Below, piece after piece: positions 17,966 through 26,140 of a DNA stretch of 64,000 nucleotides. Both the position numbers and the translations under genes were made by a program. Every line of letters begins with the position of its first letter. Within the stretch, counting starts at the first letter, position 1. The notes below the pieces were generated by a model. The model worked only from the letters and a program-made list of their open reading frames with translations, was not told the DNA's origin and ran no database searches. Source of the DNA: Halolamina sediminis. GTDB lineage: Archaea > Halobacteriota > Halobacteria > Halobacteriales > Haloferacaceae. Where the stretch lies: assembly GCF_001282785.1 (NCBI RefSeq), contig NZ_CVUA01000001.1, forward strand, positions 1,922,001 to 1,986,000, read 5' to 3'.

Positions 17966-18014
17966 GCCCGCGAATAACTAGGGGTAATTTGAAAGCGTTT
18001 CGGAAAGCTGGGGG

Positions 18015-18386
18015 TTACTCGGCGCTCGCGCCCTCGTCGCCCTCCTCGGTCTGCACGGTCTGGATGACCTCCAGGGGGACGTCACGCAGCGCGCCGCCGA
18101 CCTCGCTTTTGGCGATGCGGGTGGCGTGCTCCTCGTTCTCGGCGTTGAAGATGTCGATCTCGAGCACCAGCCCGACGAGCGCGGTGCTCGCGGCAATAAA
18201 GGCGGAGTCGAACGGCTCGCCACAGGCCGGGCAGTCGGTCAGCCCCACCTCGACGTCGACGTACTCCTTGTCGGCTTCGTTGAGTCGGCGGCCGGACTCG
18301 GAGACGGCGACGCCGATGGCGTCGTCGATGTCCTCGACGTCTCGCACGAGCCACGCAGCCTCCATCACGACGTGATAGTTGCTCAT
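18015..18386 (-). CDS. DUF555 (UPF0212) family protein
   Basis: The 123-residue protein (MSNYHVVMEAAWLVRDVEDI) is a conserved euryarchaeal protein of unknown function. It carries a CPACGEPF cysteine pair in mid-sequence that could bind zinc, and AFIAASTALVGLVLEIDIFNAE after it. ATG 18386 is preceded by an AAACTTT box centred 28 nt upstream, indicating a leaderless transcript. It follows a protein of unknown function on the same strand with 124 nt between. Confidence 0.88.
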   Translation of the reverse strand: MSNYHVVMEAAWLVRDVEDIDDAIGVAVSESGRRLNEADKEYVDVEVGLTDCPACGEPFDSAFIAASTALVGLVLEIDIFNAENEEHATRIAKSEVGGALRDVPLEVIQTVQTEEGDEGASAE

Positions 18387-18410
18387 ACAGCTACTCCACC
18401 ACCAGCAGGC

Positions 18411-18417
18411 AAAGTTT
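18411..18417 (-). promoter_or_regulatory. TATA-like element of the DUF555 gene
   Basis: AAACTTT on the minus strand, centred 28 nt before ATG 18386. Confidence 0.5.
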
Positions 18418-18510
18418 CGTTGGTTCGCCGGCGCCAGCGCGGCCGACGCGGGGAACCGACTCTCGTGGCCCCGATCGGGGTGCCGATCGCCCCGTCCGGG
18501 AACTCGTCGG

Positions 18511-19326
18511 CTACAGCTCGACCTCGGCGTTGGAAACGTACTTTTCCTTCGCCCGGCTGGTCTCCGGCCCTTCCGGAACGAGGCCGGGTGAGGAGATCTC
18601 GTCGTCGAACCGGTCCGGATCCAGGGTGACTGAGTCGAGGACCTCCGCGAACGTCGTGCCGTCCCGGCCGGTGACGTGGACGAACCCACCGTACTGCCGT
18701 TGCTCGATCGGCGTCGTCTCCGGGTCAGGGAACGCGTCCCGGATGCAATCGACGCGCTCGCGGAGATACGCCGCAGCCTGATGCTGGGTGTACTGACAGT
18801 CGGCGTAGTACTGCTTGTGGCCGCGGTCGTCGAGATCCGCCTCGAGATGTTTGGCGGACTCGTACCGGACGGCGTCGTCGCTGATGTCGCCGGTGAGGAA
18901 GCTGAGGTTCACGGTGAAGCAGTCCGGATAGCGGAGGATCACCAGGAAGAAGATCTGCTCGTCGACGGTGTACCGTTCCTGCAGCCGGTAGTAACACTCC
19001 AGATAGTACGCCGCGAGCGCGCCGACCCAGTCGTCACGCTCGCCCTCGAGGTACGCGGTCGCGACGTCGTAGTAGTCCTCGCCGGCGACCTGCTGGAGGC
19101 GGTATTTGAAGCTCTGTTGGGTCTCCGCTAGCTCGTCCTCGTACACCTCCGTCAGCGGAACGTCCGGATCGTCGAGTAGCTCGGCCTTTCGCTGGCCGGC
19201 GTCGGCGATCCGCGTCATGTTCTCGTGGAGCGATTGCTCCGCCGCCACGTCCGGGAGCGGGATGCGGACCGCCTGTCGGTGCAGGATCTCGGTCCCCGAC
19301 GCCATGCGCTCACTCCAGTCACTCAT
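18511..19326 (-). CDS. Uncharacterised protein
   Basis: I do not recognise this 271-residue protein. It has typical haloarchaeal acidic composition and good codon structure throughout. Visible features are a helical N-terminal half (SLHENMTRIADAGQRKAELL; AETQQSFKYRLQQVAGEDYYDVATAYL) and a middle hydrophobic stretch, VDEQIFFLVILRYPDCFTVNLSFL. There are no clear membrane spans or signal peptide. An internal ATG eight residues in (MASGTEILHRQ) is an alternative start. It is unlinked to an obvious pathway. Confidence 0.65.
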   Translation of the reverse strand: MSDWSERMASGTEILHRQAVRIPLPDVAAEQSLHENMTRIADAGQRKAELLDDPDVPLTEVYEDELAETQQSFKYRLQQVAGEDYYDVATAYLEGERDDWVGALAAYYLECYYRLQERYTVDEQIFFLVILRYPDCFTVNLSFLTGDISDDAVRYESAKHLEADLDDRGHKQYYADCQYTQHQAAAYLRERVDCIRDAFPDPETTPIEQRQYGGFVHVTGRDGTTFAEVLDSVTLDPDRFDDEISSPGLVPEGPETSRAKEKYVSNAEVEL

Positions 19327-19443
19327 GCGTCATTATCTGTCACCGAGTACGTCACACGGGGTCTTGAAATCGCCGAAAGCCTCGGTAGCGTTGCACACTG
19401 ACGGGTACAGAGTGTACTGCTCGCGTTCTGCCGGAACCACGAG

Positions 19444-19872
19444 TCAGGTCCGGCCCCACGTCCAGCGCGTGTCGAGGACGTACCGATACACGCCGCTGAG
19501 GAGGATCGCCACGGCGTTCGCCAGCAGATACTGCACCCCCTGAAAGTCGACGAGCGCGTACAGCACCGCCAGCTGGATCGGGATGGCCGTCCCCCGCACG
19601 ATATTGGTCTTCAGCAGGCCGGTGAGGTACGCGCCCCACCCCGAGTTCCGCATCGCCGCGAACGTCCAGGCGTTGTTGAGCACGTACGTCATGACGATCG
19701 TGATCTCGATCGCGACAGTCGCGCCCAGCAGGTAGTTCACCCTGCCCACGTCGACGAACAGCCAGAGCAGCAACATCTGCACCCCCGCAGTCGTCGTGCC
19801 CACGATCATGTACCGCCGGAGCCGGACCGCGAGCGGGCCGCTCACGAGGCTGCGCAGAAGCGCGCGGACCAT
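19444..19872 (-). CDS. GtrA-family membrane protein
   Basis: The 142-residue protein has four predicted membrane helices and the GtrA pattern (RRYMIVGTTTAGVQMLLLWLF; TYVLNNAWTFA; LLSGVYRYVLDTRWTW). GtrA-type proteins are thought to help flip or deliver polyprenyl-linked sugars for surface glycans. Its ATG directly follows the TAG stop of the sulfatase gene with no gap, so translation is probably coupled. The pairing suggests a joint role in a surface glycan or glycolipid. Confidence 0.87.
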   Translation of the reverse strand: MVRALLRSLVSGPLAVRLRRYMIVGTTTAGVQMLLLWLFVDVGRVNYLLGATVAIEITIVMTYVLNNAWTFAAMRNSGWGAYLTGLLKTNIVRGTAIPIQLAVLYALVDFQGVQYLLANAVAILLSGVYRYVLDTRWTWGRT

Positions 19873-21336
19873 CTAGCGGTAGCCTAGCGCCTCCAGTCGG
19901 TGTTCGAGATCCTCGTCGACGCCGTCGGCCGCGGCCGCCGCGTCGCCGTCGGCAGCGCGGAGCAGGTCGGCGTGGGCGCCGACGAGCTCGCCGAACTCCT
20001 CGATCACGGCTCGCTCTTCGGGGCCGGGATCGTCGCTCAGATCGTCCTGCTGGGTCGGGTCGTCGGGACGGAAGTACAGCTCGTGCGCGCCGCCGTCGTC
20101 GTCGACCGCCGGCGAGGAGCCGGCGCCGACGTTCTCGACGTACGTCCAGTCGCGGTCGCGGACGCTCACCAGTAGGTCGCCGTCGTCGAGCGATCGCGGG
20201 ATCGGCTGGCTGGTCACGCTCTCGCCCCGGACGGTGACCGAGACGACGGGCTCGTCGGCCGGCTCCGCACCGTCGCGGACGCTCGGCGCGACGCTCGCCC
20301 CCTGCCACGCGTCGGGCGCGTCGACGCCGAGCAGGTCGGTCACCGTCGGCGGGATCGCGTCGAGGCCGACCTGTCGCTCGACCCGTCCGCCCTCGCCCCC
20401 GGGGACGTCCACGACGAACGGAACGTGGATCAGTTCGTCGTACAGCTTCGGGTAGTGTGCGAGGTGGCCGTGTTCTTGGAACTCCTCGCCGTGGTCGCCC
20501 GCGACGACGACCGCCGTCTCGTCGGCGACGCCGGCGGTTTCGAGCGCGTCGAGCACGCGGCCGACGCTGGCGTCGACCTGCCGGACTGCGGCCTGATAGA
20601 GGGTGCGGAGATCGTCGAGCGTGCGCTCGCCGACGTTCCAGCCCAGCCCCGTCCGGGTGTGGGCGTGGATCATCCGGTGGGTGCCGAGCAGGCCGTCGGA
20701 GACCTCGCGGATGTACCGCGGCGCGGGGACGTACGGCGTGTGGGCGTCCATGTAGTGGATCCAGAGGAAGAACGGCTCCTCGACCGACTCCACGTAGTCG
20801 GTCGCCGCGTGCTCCACGTCGAACATCCGCGAGGTGTCGAGGAACGGCCGCTCGTCGGTGCCGCCGCGGAGCCACGAGCCGAATCGCCGGGCGGGCGAGG
20901 TCGCAAGTTGGAGCCACGCCTCCACCGTCGGGTGGGTCGCGAGATACTTGCTGTAGATGCTGGAGCCGACACTGGCGACGAACGGCTCGAACTCGTCGAA
21001 CCCGTCGTCGTACCCCCAGTGGGAGGTCAGAAAGCCGTTGGCGGCGTTGAACCCGGCCGTCGAGAACCCCGCTTCGGAGAGCGTCTCCGCCAGCGTCTCC
21101 GTGCCGTCGACACCGATGCGTCCGGTGTCGCCGAACACGGGGCGAGAGGCCATGATCGACGGGAACGAGAACGGCGTCCAGTTACCGGTGGCGAACGCGC
21201 GGTCGAACGTCGTCCCGCGGTCGACGATGCTGTCGAGGACGGGCGTGTGCCGGTCGTCGTCGTACGCACCCACGGCGTCGGCCCGGAGCGAGTCGACCGT
21301 GACGAGCACGACGTTCGAGATGTCGGAGTCGGTCAT
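19873..21336 (-). CDS. Sulfatase / alkaline-phosphatase superfamily protein
   Basis: The 487-residue protein begins MTDSDISNVVLVTVDSLRAD, with the first metal-binding acidic residue, and continues with TPFSFPSIMASRP at the place of the catalytic Ser/Cys, WIHYMDAHTPYVPA, and VVVAGDHGEEFQEHGHLAHY binding the second metal site. It has sulfatase or phosphotransferase chemistry. The strict CxPxR formylglycine motif is absent: PFSFPS has Ser/Thr in that area, so it may instead be a phosphodiesterase or phosphoglycerol transferase. ATG 21336 is chosen; the longer open frame upstream is antisense to other sequence. Confidence 0.87.
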   Translation of the reverse strand: MTDSDISNVVLVTVDSLRADAVGAYDDDRHTPVLDSIVDRGTTFDRAFATGNWTPFSFPSIMASRPVFGDTGRIGVDGTETLAETLSEAGFSTAGFNAANGFLTSHWGYDDGFDEFEPFVASVGSSIYSKYLATHPTVEAWLQLATSPARRFGSWLRGGTDERPFLDTSRMFDVEHAATDYVESVEEPFFLWIHYMDAHTPYVPAPRYIREVSDGLLGTHRMIHAHTRTGLGWNVGERTLDDLRTLYQAAVRQVDASVGRVLDALETAGVADETAVVVAGDHGEEFQEHGHLAHYPKLYDELIHVPFVVDVPGGEGGRVERQVGLDAIPPTVTDLLGVDAPDAWQGASVAPSVRDGAEPADEPVVSVTVRGESVTSQPIPRSLDDGDLLVSVRDRDWTYVENVGAGSSPAVDDDGGAHELYFRPDDPTQQDDLSDDPGPEERAVIEEFGELVGAHADLLRAADGDAAAAADGVDEDLEHRLEALGYR

Positions 21337-21427
21337 GAGGATGCCCCCGCACGTCTGCGGCCCGGAGTAGGTGAGCCGCCGATCGAGCGACGGGGGCGAG
21401 TGTATACCTCCAACCCAGCGCCCTGGG

Positions 21428-21438
21428 AGTATAAGTAG
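21428..21438 (-). promoter_or_regulatory. TATA-like element for the sulfatase-gtrA unit
   Basis: On the minus strand CTACTTATACT, about 95 nt before ATG 21336. It is the most convincing AT-rich box in this interval and would give a leader of about 70 nt. A second candidate (GGTATACAC) lies closer, near 21401-21409. Confidence 0.4.
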
Positions 21439-21501
21439 CACCATCCCGGAGTCGATCGCCGACCTCCCTCGTTTTCCCGAGCGCTCCCGAACGGCCACGG
21501 A

Positions 21502-21870
21502 GTGGACGAAGCGCTGCTCCAGCGCCGGCAGGTCGCGGTGTACGCCGTCGCAGTGCTGTTCGCGGCCGCCGTCGGCCCCAACCGTCCAGCGGCAGCGCCG
21601 ACCCTCGAACGCCTGATCGCCCGGAAACGCTACGAGTTCGACTACGTACCCCTGGTGGCGAACCTCCTCGAACTCGTCCCCGTGCGCGACGAGGAGGAGC
21701 GGCAGGTCGTGCTGAAAGCCGTCAACTACTACGACGAGGGGATGACGCCGTTCGACGCGCTCCACGCGGCGACGGTGGAGACACGAGGGATGGGTGTCCT
21801 CTCCTCCCAGAACGACTACGACGGGATCGAGGTCGAACGGGTCCTACTCGAACCAACCGACGAGGAGTAG
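21502..21870 (+). pseudogene. Decayed VapC (PIN-domain) copy
   Basis: From about 21616 to the stop this region encodes a near-copy of the intact VapC at 23170-23556 (ARKRYEFDYVPLVANLLELV..., ending LEPTDEE in both). The N-terminal third is ruined: where the intact gene has YVETDFLLALAKD, this copy reads YAVAVLFAAAVGP, losing the acidic catalytic residue, and about 18 residues are missing before the conserved part. There is no antitoxin gene in front and no clear start. It is most likely a dead paralogue. Confidence 0.8.
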
Positions 21871-21890
21871 ATCTTCGAGAGACGACGCGG

Positions 21891-22699
21891 TCATCCCCCA
21901 CCGCGAACGACGTGGCCGTACTTCAACAGGCTCACGAACACGCCCCCACCGACCGCGTTCCCGACAGTCGAGAACGCGAGGAACGTGACGTAGTCGAGCA
22001 CCGTTATCTCGGCGGTGAGAAACAGCCCGAACAGCACCTCGACGTTGCCCGCGATCGAGTGCGGAAGGTGGAGAACACCGATCGAGGCGGTGACGAGCCA
22101 GATGATGAGCAGGCGGCTGGTGGTCTCCTTCGCGGCGGTTATCAGCCACGCCAACAGGCCCATGAGCCACCCCGCGAGGATGCCCGCAACGAACAGCCAT
22201 CCGGGCCCGTGAGAGACCATCTTTCGAGCGATGGCGACGAACGACTCCGGGCTCGCGACCCCGAGTTCGGCATCAACACGACGACGAACGCGGTGAACAC
22301 TGCGCCGCCAGCGATGTTGCTGACCCAGATCAACCCCCAGAGCCGACCTAACTTCCCGAGCGACTCTCGGTTGTCGAGGACGGGCATCACCGCGAGCGTC
22401 GTGTGTTCGGTGAACAGCTCCGAGCGCGCGATGATGACGAAGATGAACCCGACGGAGTACGCACTCGCCAGTAGTAGCTCCGTCCCGAGATCACCGTACC
22501 CGCCGTCGCTGACCGTGAGCAGGACCGCCATCAGCAGCGGCCCGAACCCGATATCGAGACCCGCGGAGAACCCCGACAGGAGGAGTCCAGTCGTTCCCCG
22601 CTCCATCTCGTGCTGGGCGGATTCGATCACCGATTAGAGGATCTCCGGTGCCGTGGACTGCTCTCCGGAGATCTCTACATCGGTATCTGAGTCGCCCAC
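21891..22699 (-). pseudogene. Formate/nitrite transporter (FNT) family gene, broken
   Basis: Two adjacent frames together encode an FNT-family channel: ERGTTGLLLSGFSAGLDIGF ... IARSELFTEHTTLAVMPV ... GLIWVSNIAGG, then after a frameshift AWLITAAKETTSRLLIIWLV ... LPHSIAGNVEV. Loss of one G in a CCGG run at about 22268-22271 explains the shift (restoring it gives LMPELGVASPES). An in-frame TAA at 22634-22636 also interrupts an upstream reading that runs on as STAPEIL-stop-SVIESAQ. Two independent lesions make a true pseudogene more likely than a sequencing error. Confidence 0.8.
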
Positions 22700-22792
22700 A
22701 TCAACCCTCTCCGTTCTCGGGGCGTCCAGATCCGTCGAGACAGTGCATGCGGGCCACTACGAGGCGAGAATGAAAAAGCGGTGTGTTAACAG

Positions 22793-22831
22793 TTATCGGC
22801 TTCCCCGCTGTTCGACCTTGTTCAAATAGAT
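22793..22831 (-). repeat. Remnant of a chorismate mutase gene 3' end
   Basis: Read on the minus strand this encodes IYLNKVEQRGSR followed by TAA, matching the end of the intact chorismate mutase gene (IELNKVEQRESR, stop) about 0.95 kb away in the same orientation. Sixteen bases (TGTTCGACCTTGTTCA on the plus strand) are identical at 22809-22824 and 23763-23778, while several synonymous positions differ. The pair brackets the vapBC module as direct repeats. Confidence 0.7.
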
Positions 22832-22927
22832 GAAATACACTATGCACACTACTGAGCTGTTTTGATTGAAACCATCAACTACTCGATAGTGGTAAGATTC
22901 TTTGTCTGTGGTATCGTACTCACCTCT

Positions 22928-23173
22928 ATGTCAGCAGAGACGGATGGACAGGGACGGCTGTACATCCCAAAAGAGGTGCGCGAGAAGTACGGCCAGAAGT
23001 ATCACATCGTTATGTACGAGGACAGAATCGAGTTGATTCCGGTCGCGGACGACCCACTTGCCGCGGTCCGCGAGGCGGCAGGCCAGCTTCACGATGCATC
23101 AGTTGAGGAAATTCGAGAGGACATCGAGGCGGAGGCGAAAGACGAGGCTGAGGAAGCCGGCGGCGATAGATGA
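22928..23173 (+). CDS. AbrB/SpoVT-type antitoxin (VapB-like)
   Basis: The 81-residue protein opens MSAETDGQGRLYIPKEVREK, the swapped-hairpin AbrB fold (residues about 1-45), which binds its own promoter DNA. A helical, acidic C-terminus follows (EEIREDIEAEAKDEAEEAGG) that would wrap around the toxin. ATG 22928 starts the domain; an ATG 22 codons upstream would add an unlikely hydrophobic extension. The stop overlaps the toxin ATG by 4 nt (ATGA), typical of co-translated toxin-antitoxin pairs. Upstream DNA (22750-22927) is noticeably AT-richer than its surroundings. Confidence 0.88.
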   Translation: MSAETDGQGRLYIPKEVREKYGQKYHIVMYEDRIELIPVADDPLAAVREAAGQLHDASVEEIREDIEAEAKDEAEEAGGDR

Positions 23174-23556
23174 CGGTGTACGTCGAGACGGATTTCCTGC
23201 TCGCACTCGCCAAAGATACTGATTGGTTGCAGGACACCGCTGAGGACGCTCTCGGCGAGTACGACGTCGAAACGTCACCGTTCTCGTATCTCGAACTTCT
23301 CCTCGCCCGAGAACGCTACGAGTTCGACTACGTTCCGCTGGTGGCGAACCTGCTCGAACTCGTCCCTGTGCGGAACGAGGAGGAGAAACAAGTAGTTCTG
23401 AAAGCTGTCAACTACTACGACGAGGGAATGACGCCGTTCGACTCCTTCCACGCGGCGACTGCGGAAACGCGAGGGATGGACGTACTCTCCTCTGAGAAGG
23501 ACTACGAAGATATCGAGGTAGAACGAGTCCCACTCGAACCAACTGACGAGGAATGA
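23170..23556 (+). CDS. vapC: PIN-domain toxin (VapC-like ribonuclease)
   Basis: The 128-residue protein is a PIN-domain endoribonuclease of the type II VapBC class: MTVYVETDFLLALAKD carries the first acidic residue (D8), SPFSYLELLLARERY the second (Glu), and EGMTPFDSFHAATAETRGMDVLSSEKDY the third and fourth acidic positions. Such toxins cut tRNA or rRNA when free of antitoxin. It overlaps the AbrB-type antitoxin gene. A decayed copy lies 1.7 kb upstream, and the module sits against the chorismate mutase 3' end. Confidence 0.9.
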   Translation: MTVYVETDFLLALAKDTDWLQDTAEDALGEYDVETSPFSYLELLLARERYEFDYVPLVANLLELVPVRNEEEKQVVLKAVNYYDEGMTPFDSFHAATAETRGMDVLSSEKDYEDIEVERVPLEPTDEE

Positions 23557-23746
23557 CTCAGGACGGAGGAGATAGTCCCAGCTGAACGACGCGTGGACTC
23601 GTAGTGGTTGTCGTATCCCGTGTGCAACAGACTTGTGTCGAATCTTCCGCCTGCTCATCAAGTCTGAAATTTCGTATGGTGGCGTCGAGAGTCGACCCAG
23701 CCTCACTAATACGCAGTTAGAAGCTCTGAAACAGTCGTCCGTACGC
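23557..23746. other. Gap between vapC and chorismate mutase
   Basis: No gene is seen. At 23643-23660 the plus strand reads IFRLLI in a frame that resembles the chorismate mutase segment AIFRLLIEL but on the opposite strand (16 of 18 bases), possibly a scrap of an inverted copy or chance. Confidence 0.4.
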
Positions 23747-24037
23747 CTACCGGCTCTCTCTTTGTTCGACCTTGTTCAGTTCGATCAGCAGCCGGAAGAT
23801 CGCCTTCACGAGGTTCGAGTCCACGTCGAATCGCTCGGCGTTCTCGCCGGCGCGGTCCATCACCGCCTGCTCCTGATCCTCGTCGGTGGTCGGGAGCCCC
23901 TGTTCTTCCTTCACGTCGGCAATGGTGTCCGCGACGTAGGTGCGCTGGGCGATGAGCTCGACCAGTTCGCGGTCGATCTGCTGGATCTCCTCGCGCAGTT
24001 CCTCCAGGGTCATGTCGTCGGGTGTGCGTTCGCTCAT
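23747..24037 (-). CDS. aroQ: Chorismate mutase (AroQ class)
   Basis: The 96-residue all-helical protein converts chorismate to prephenate for Phe/Tyr synthesis. TLEELREEIQQIDRELVELIAQRTYVADTIADVKEEQGLP shows the AroQ signature with the active-site Arg/Lys (R in the first helix, K in DVKEEQG), and the C-terminal helix SNLVKAIFRLLIELNKVEQ completes the fold. ATG overlaps the shikimate kinase stop by 4 nt, so both form one unit. The last codons are duplicated beyond the vapBC module. Confidence 0.93.
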   Translation of the reverse strand: MSERTPDDMTLEELREEIQQIDRELVELIAQRTYVADTIADVKEEQGLPTTDEDQEQAVMDRAGENAERFDVDSNLVKAIFRLLIELNKVEQRESR

Positions 24038-24921
24038 AGGTATCTGCCTCCGGTCGCCCGCGTCTCGGTCCGCAGCGTCTCGCCGGCTCGCTCCTGCCAG
24101 CGCTCCTCGACCGCTTCCAGCCCCTCCGGGTCGCCGACGGCGACGACGCTCGGTCCCGTGCCGGAGAGCGAGACGCCCTCGACGTGGGGCATCGCTTCGA
24201 CCGCGGGCTCGGCCGAGAAGCCCAGCGCCGCCGAGAACGCGAGCCCGTTGAGCGTCATCGCCGTCCCGTACTCGCCGTCGAGTGCGAGCTCCTCGACTAG
24301 CTCGGCCATCGGCGCCACGCGCTCACAGCGCTCGGCGTCGGCGTCGGCGGAGTAGGCCCGTTCCGGCGGCGTCCAGACTAGCGCCGTCCAGTCAACCTCC
24401 TCTCGAGCGAGCAGTTCGTCGGCGGTGTTGTCGGTGACGGTGAGTCCCCCGAGCATCGACGCGCTGGCATCGTCGAACGCGCCGGTGACGGTGACGCCCG
24501 CCTCGCGTGCGGCTTCGACACCGATCCGGCAGGCGTCCTCGTGGTCGACGATCCCCGCGAGCCCGAGCGCGTCGGCAGTCGCGAGCACGGCCGCGTTCGC
24601 GGCCGCGGAGGAGCTTTTCAGCCCTGCGGCGGTCGGCACCTCGCTCTCGGTTCGGACCGTGCCGCCGACCGACCCCCGCGCCGGGAGGTCGGCGGTCGCT
24701 GCGGGATCGTCGCCCCAGCGCTCGACTGCGAGATCCACGCAGCGTTCGATCAGGTCGGTGTCGGCGTCGGGCTGGCCGTCGATCGCCCCCTCGATGTCGC
24801 CTGAGCCGTCGAGTTCGACGTGGGCGGCGGTGTCGAAATCGAGCGCGAACGCGGCCCCCCGGCCGGTCGCGAGCGCGTTGAGAACCGTCCCCGCGCCGGG
24901 CGCCGCGGCGTGGCCGTCCAT
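24034..24921 (-). CDS. aroK: Archaeal shikimate kinase (GHMP superfamily)
   Basis: The 295-residue protein phosphorylates shikimate with ATP and is unrelated to bacterial AroK. It has the GHMP pattern: APGAGTVLNALATGRGAAFAL at the N-terminus, the ATP loop PTAAGLKSSSAAANAAVLA, TGAFDDASASMLGG in the middle, and SLSGTGPSVVAVGDPEG near the end. Full length. It overlaps chorismate mutase by ATGA, giving an aromatic amino acid unit. The pantoate kinase gene just upstream (54 nt) may share the transcript. Confidence 0.95.
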   Translation of the reverse strand: MDGHAAAPGAGTVLNALATGRGAAFALDFDTAAHVELDGSGDIEGAIDGQPDADTDLIERCVDLAVERWGDDPAATADLPARGSVGGTVRTESEVPTAAGLKSSSAAANAAVLATADALGLAGIVDHEDACRIGVEAAREAGVTVTGAFDDASASMLGGLTVTDNTADELLAREEVDWTALVWTPPERAYSADADAERCERVAPMAELVEELALDGEYGTAMTLNGLAFSAALGFSAEPAVEAMPHVEGVSLSGTGPSVVAVGDPEGLEAVEERWQERAGETLRTETRATGGRYL

Positions 24922-24975
24922 GTCCGTACTGGAACGGGTCCCGGGCTTGAAGCTGGTGGTCGCGGCGACGGAGGG

Positions 24976-25755
24976 TTACAGCAGCCGCGCGCCCTGAGTG
25001 GAGACGCGGGTCCGGTTTGCCAGCACGCCCTCGCAGTCGACGGCGAGGACCGTCTCCCCGAGCATCGCCATCGTCGCGGCGCCGCCGGCGTCCTCAACGC
25101 GAGCCACGTCGTCGGCGACGCGCTCGGTGGGGAGGTCCAGCGCCCGCGCGAACGGCCACGAGCGCTCGACCACCCCGCGGAGCGTGGGCGGCTCCGGCAG
25201 TGTGTCGAGCACCGCACCGCCCTCCTCGCGGACCCGGTCCATCAGCGCCTCGTCGGCCAGCGCGTCGGCGGTCGAGAGCCCGCCGTAGGAAACGTACTCG
25301 ACGGGCTCGTCCGTTTCGACGCGCTGTCGACCGTCACCGACGTTGTACAGCAGCCCGCCAGCGTCCTGAATGAACACGTCGCCGAGCCCGGTTCCGGCGG
25401 CGACTTCGGCCTCGTGGCTGTGCTCGACGAGCTCGTCGCGAGCGTGACCGAGTTCGAACCGCTCGTTCGCGGCGAGTGCGGTCGCGAGCGTGGCGGCGCC
25501 GCTGGCGCCGAACCCCGCACCGAGGGGGACCTGCGGGCGCACGTCGACCGCGGCGGCGACGCCGAGGCGACCCAGCACGCGCTCGATGGGGTCGAACTCG
25601 GTCGGCTCGCCGTCGACGGTTACCGCGGTTTCGTCGGCGTCGTCGACGGAAACGGTCACGCCGTCTTCGAGCGCGACGCTGGCGCCGCGGGAGCCGGACT
25701 CGACCTGATCGGGAGCGAACACGGCCGTCACGCTGGCCGGGGCGAAGGCGTCCAT
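24976..25755 (-). CDS. Pantoate kinase (archaeal CoA pathway, GHMP superfamily)
   Basis: The 259-residue GHMP kinase starts MDAFAPASVTAVFAPDQVES and carries VPLGAGFGASGAATLATALA as the ATP loop and AAGTGLGDVFIQDAGGLLYN, both hallmarks of pantoate kinase. This enzyme phosphorylates pantoate before phosphopantothenate synthetase, replacing the bacterial PanC/PanK route to CoA. Start ATG 25755; an AT-rich box near 25777-25786 on the minus strand is about 26 nt upstream. It shares a strand and short spacing with shikimate kinase. Confidence 0.92.
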   Translation of the reverse strand: MDAFAPASVTAVFAPDQVESGSRGASVALEDGVTVSVDDADETAVTVDGEPTEFDPIERVLGRLGVAAAVDVRPQVPLGAGFGASGAATLATALAANERFELGHARDELVEHSHEAEVAAGTGLGDVFIQDAGGLLYNVGDGRQRVETDEPVEYVSYGGLSTADALADEALMDRVREEGGAVLDTLPEPPTLRGVVERSWPFARALDLPTERVADDVARVEDAGGAATMAMLGETVLAVDCEGVLANRTRVSTQGARLL

Positions 25756-25858
25756 GGTTTAGGGGTGGAGAGTGGTGTAGTTGAATCCGTGTGGTTTCGG
25801 GTTTCTCCGTTCTCGGTCGGGTGGGCGTCAACGTCGGGTCTGACTCCAACCGCAACAG

Positions 25859-26140
25859 CTCGATGCTTGGCCACTTGCGACCGCACCGCCACACACAGCC
25901 CACAGACCTCCCCAGCCGACTCGCTCCCTCACTTCGTTCGGTTACTCATCCCTCGCGCTGGCTCGTCCACGGAGGGACTGGCGTTTCGCGCCGACCGCGG
26001 TGCGGTGGCGGTGGACGCCTCGCGCTCGCCACCAGTCGGCGAGGCAACCGGAAGCCGTCGGCTTCCGGTGCCAATCAGAAATCTTCGATTTCTGATGACT
26101 GGCCTCGTGTCCGGCACACTGCGGCTGCAAGTGGTCTCGC
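25859..26140. repeat. Dispersed intergenic element, copy B
   Basis: It has the same outer flanks as copy A (CTCGATGCTTGGC at 25859, AAGTGGTCT at 26129-26137) and inverted ends ACTTGCGACCGCA (25873-25885) / TGCGGCTGCAAGT (26120-26132), but its interior is in the opposite orientation to copy A. Two perfect 10-bp hairpins with 3-nt loops lie near the right end: 26047-26069 (ACCGGAAGCC arm) and 26074-26096 (ATCAGAAATC arm). They differ in sequence from those of copy A. With flanks it fills the 509-nt gap between pantoate kinase and the hydrolase; no gene is seen. Confidence 0.75.

Noticed and set aside
23643-23660. Plus-strand IFRLLI resembling an inverted bit of chorismate mutase
   Set aside because: Only 18 bp with two mismatches in common codons; could be chance, though it lies between the two 3'-end copies.
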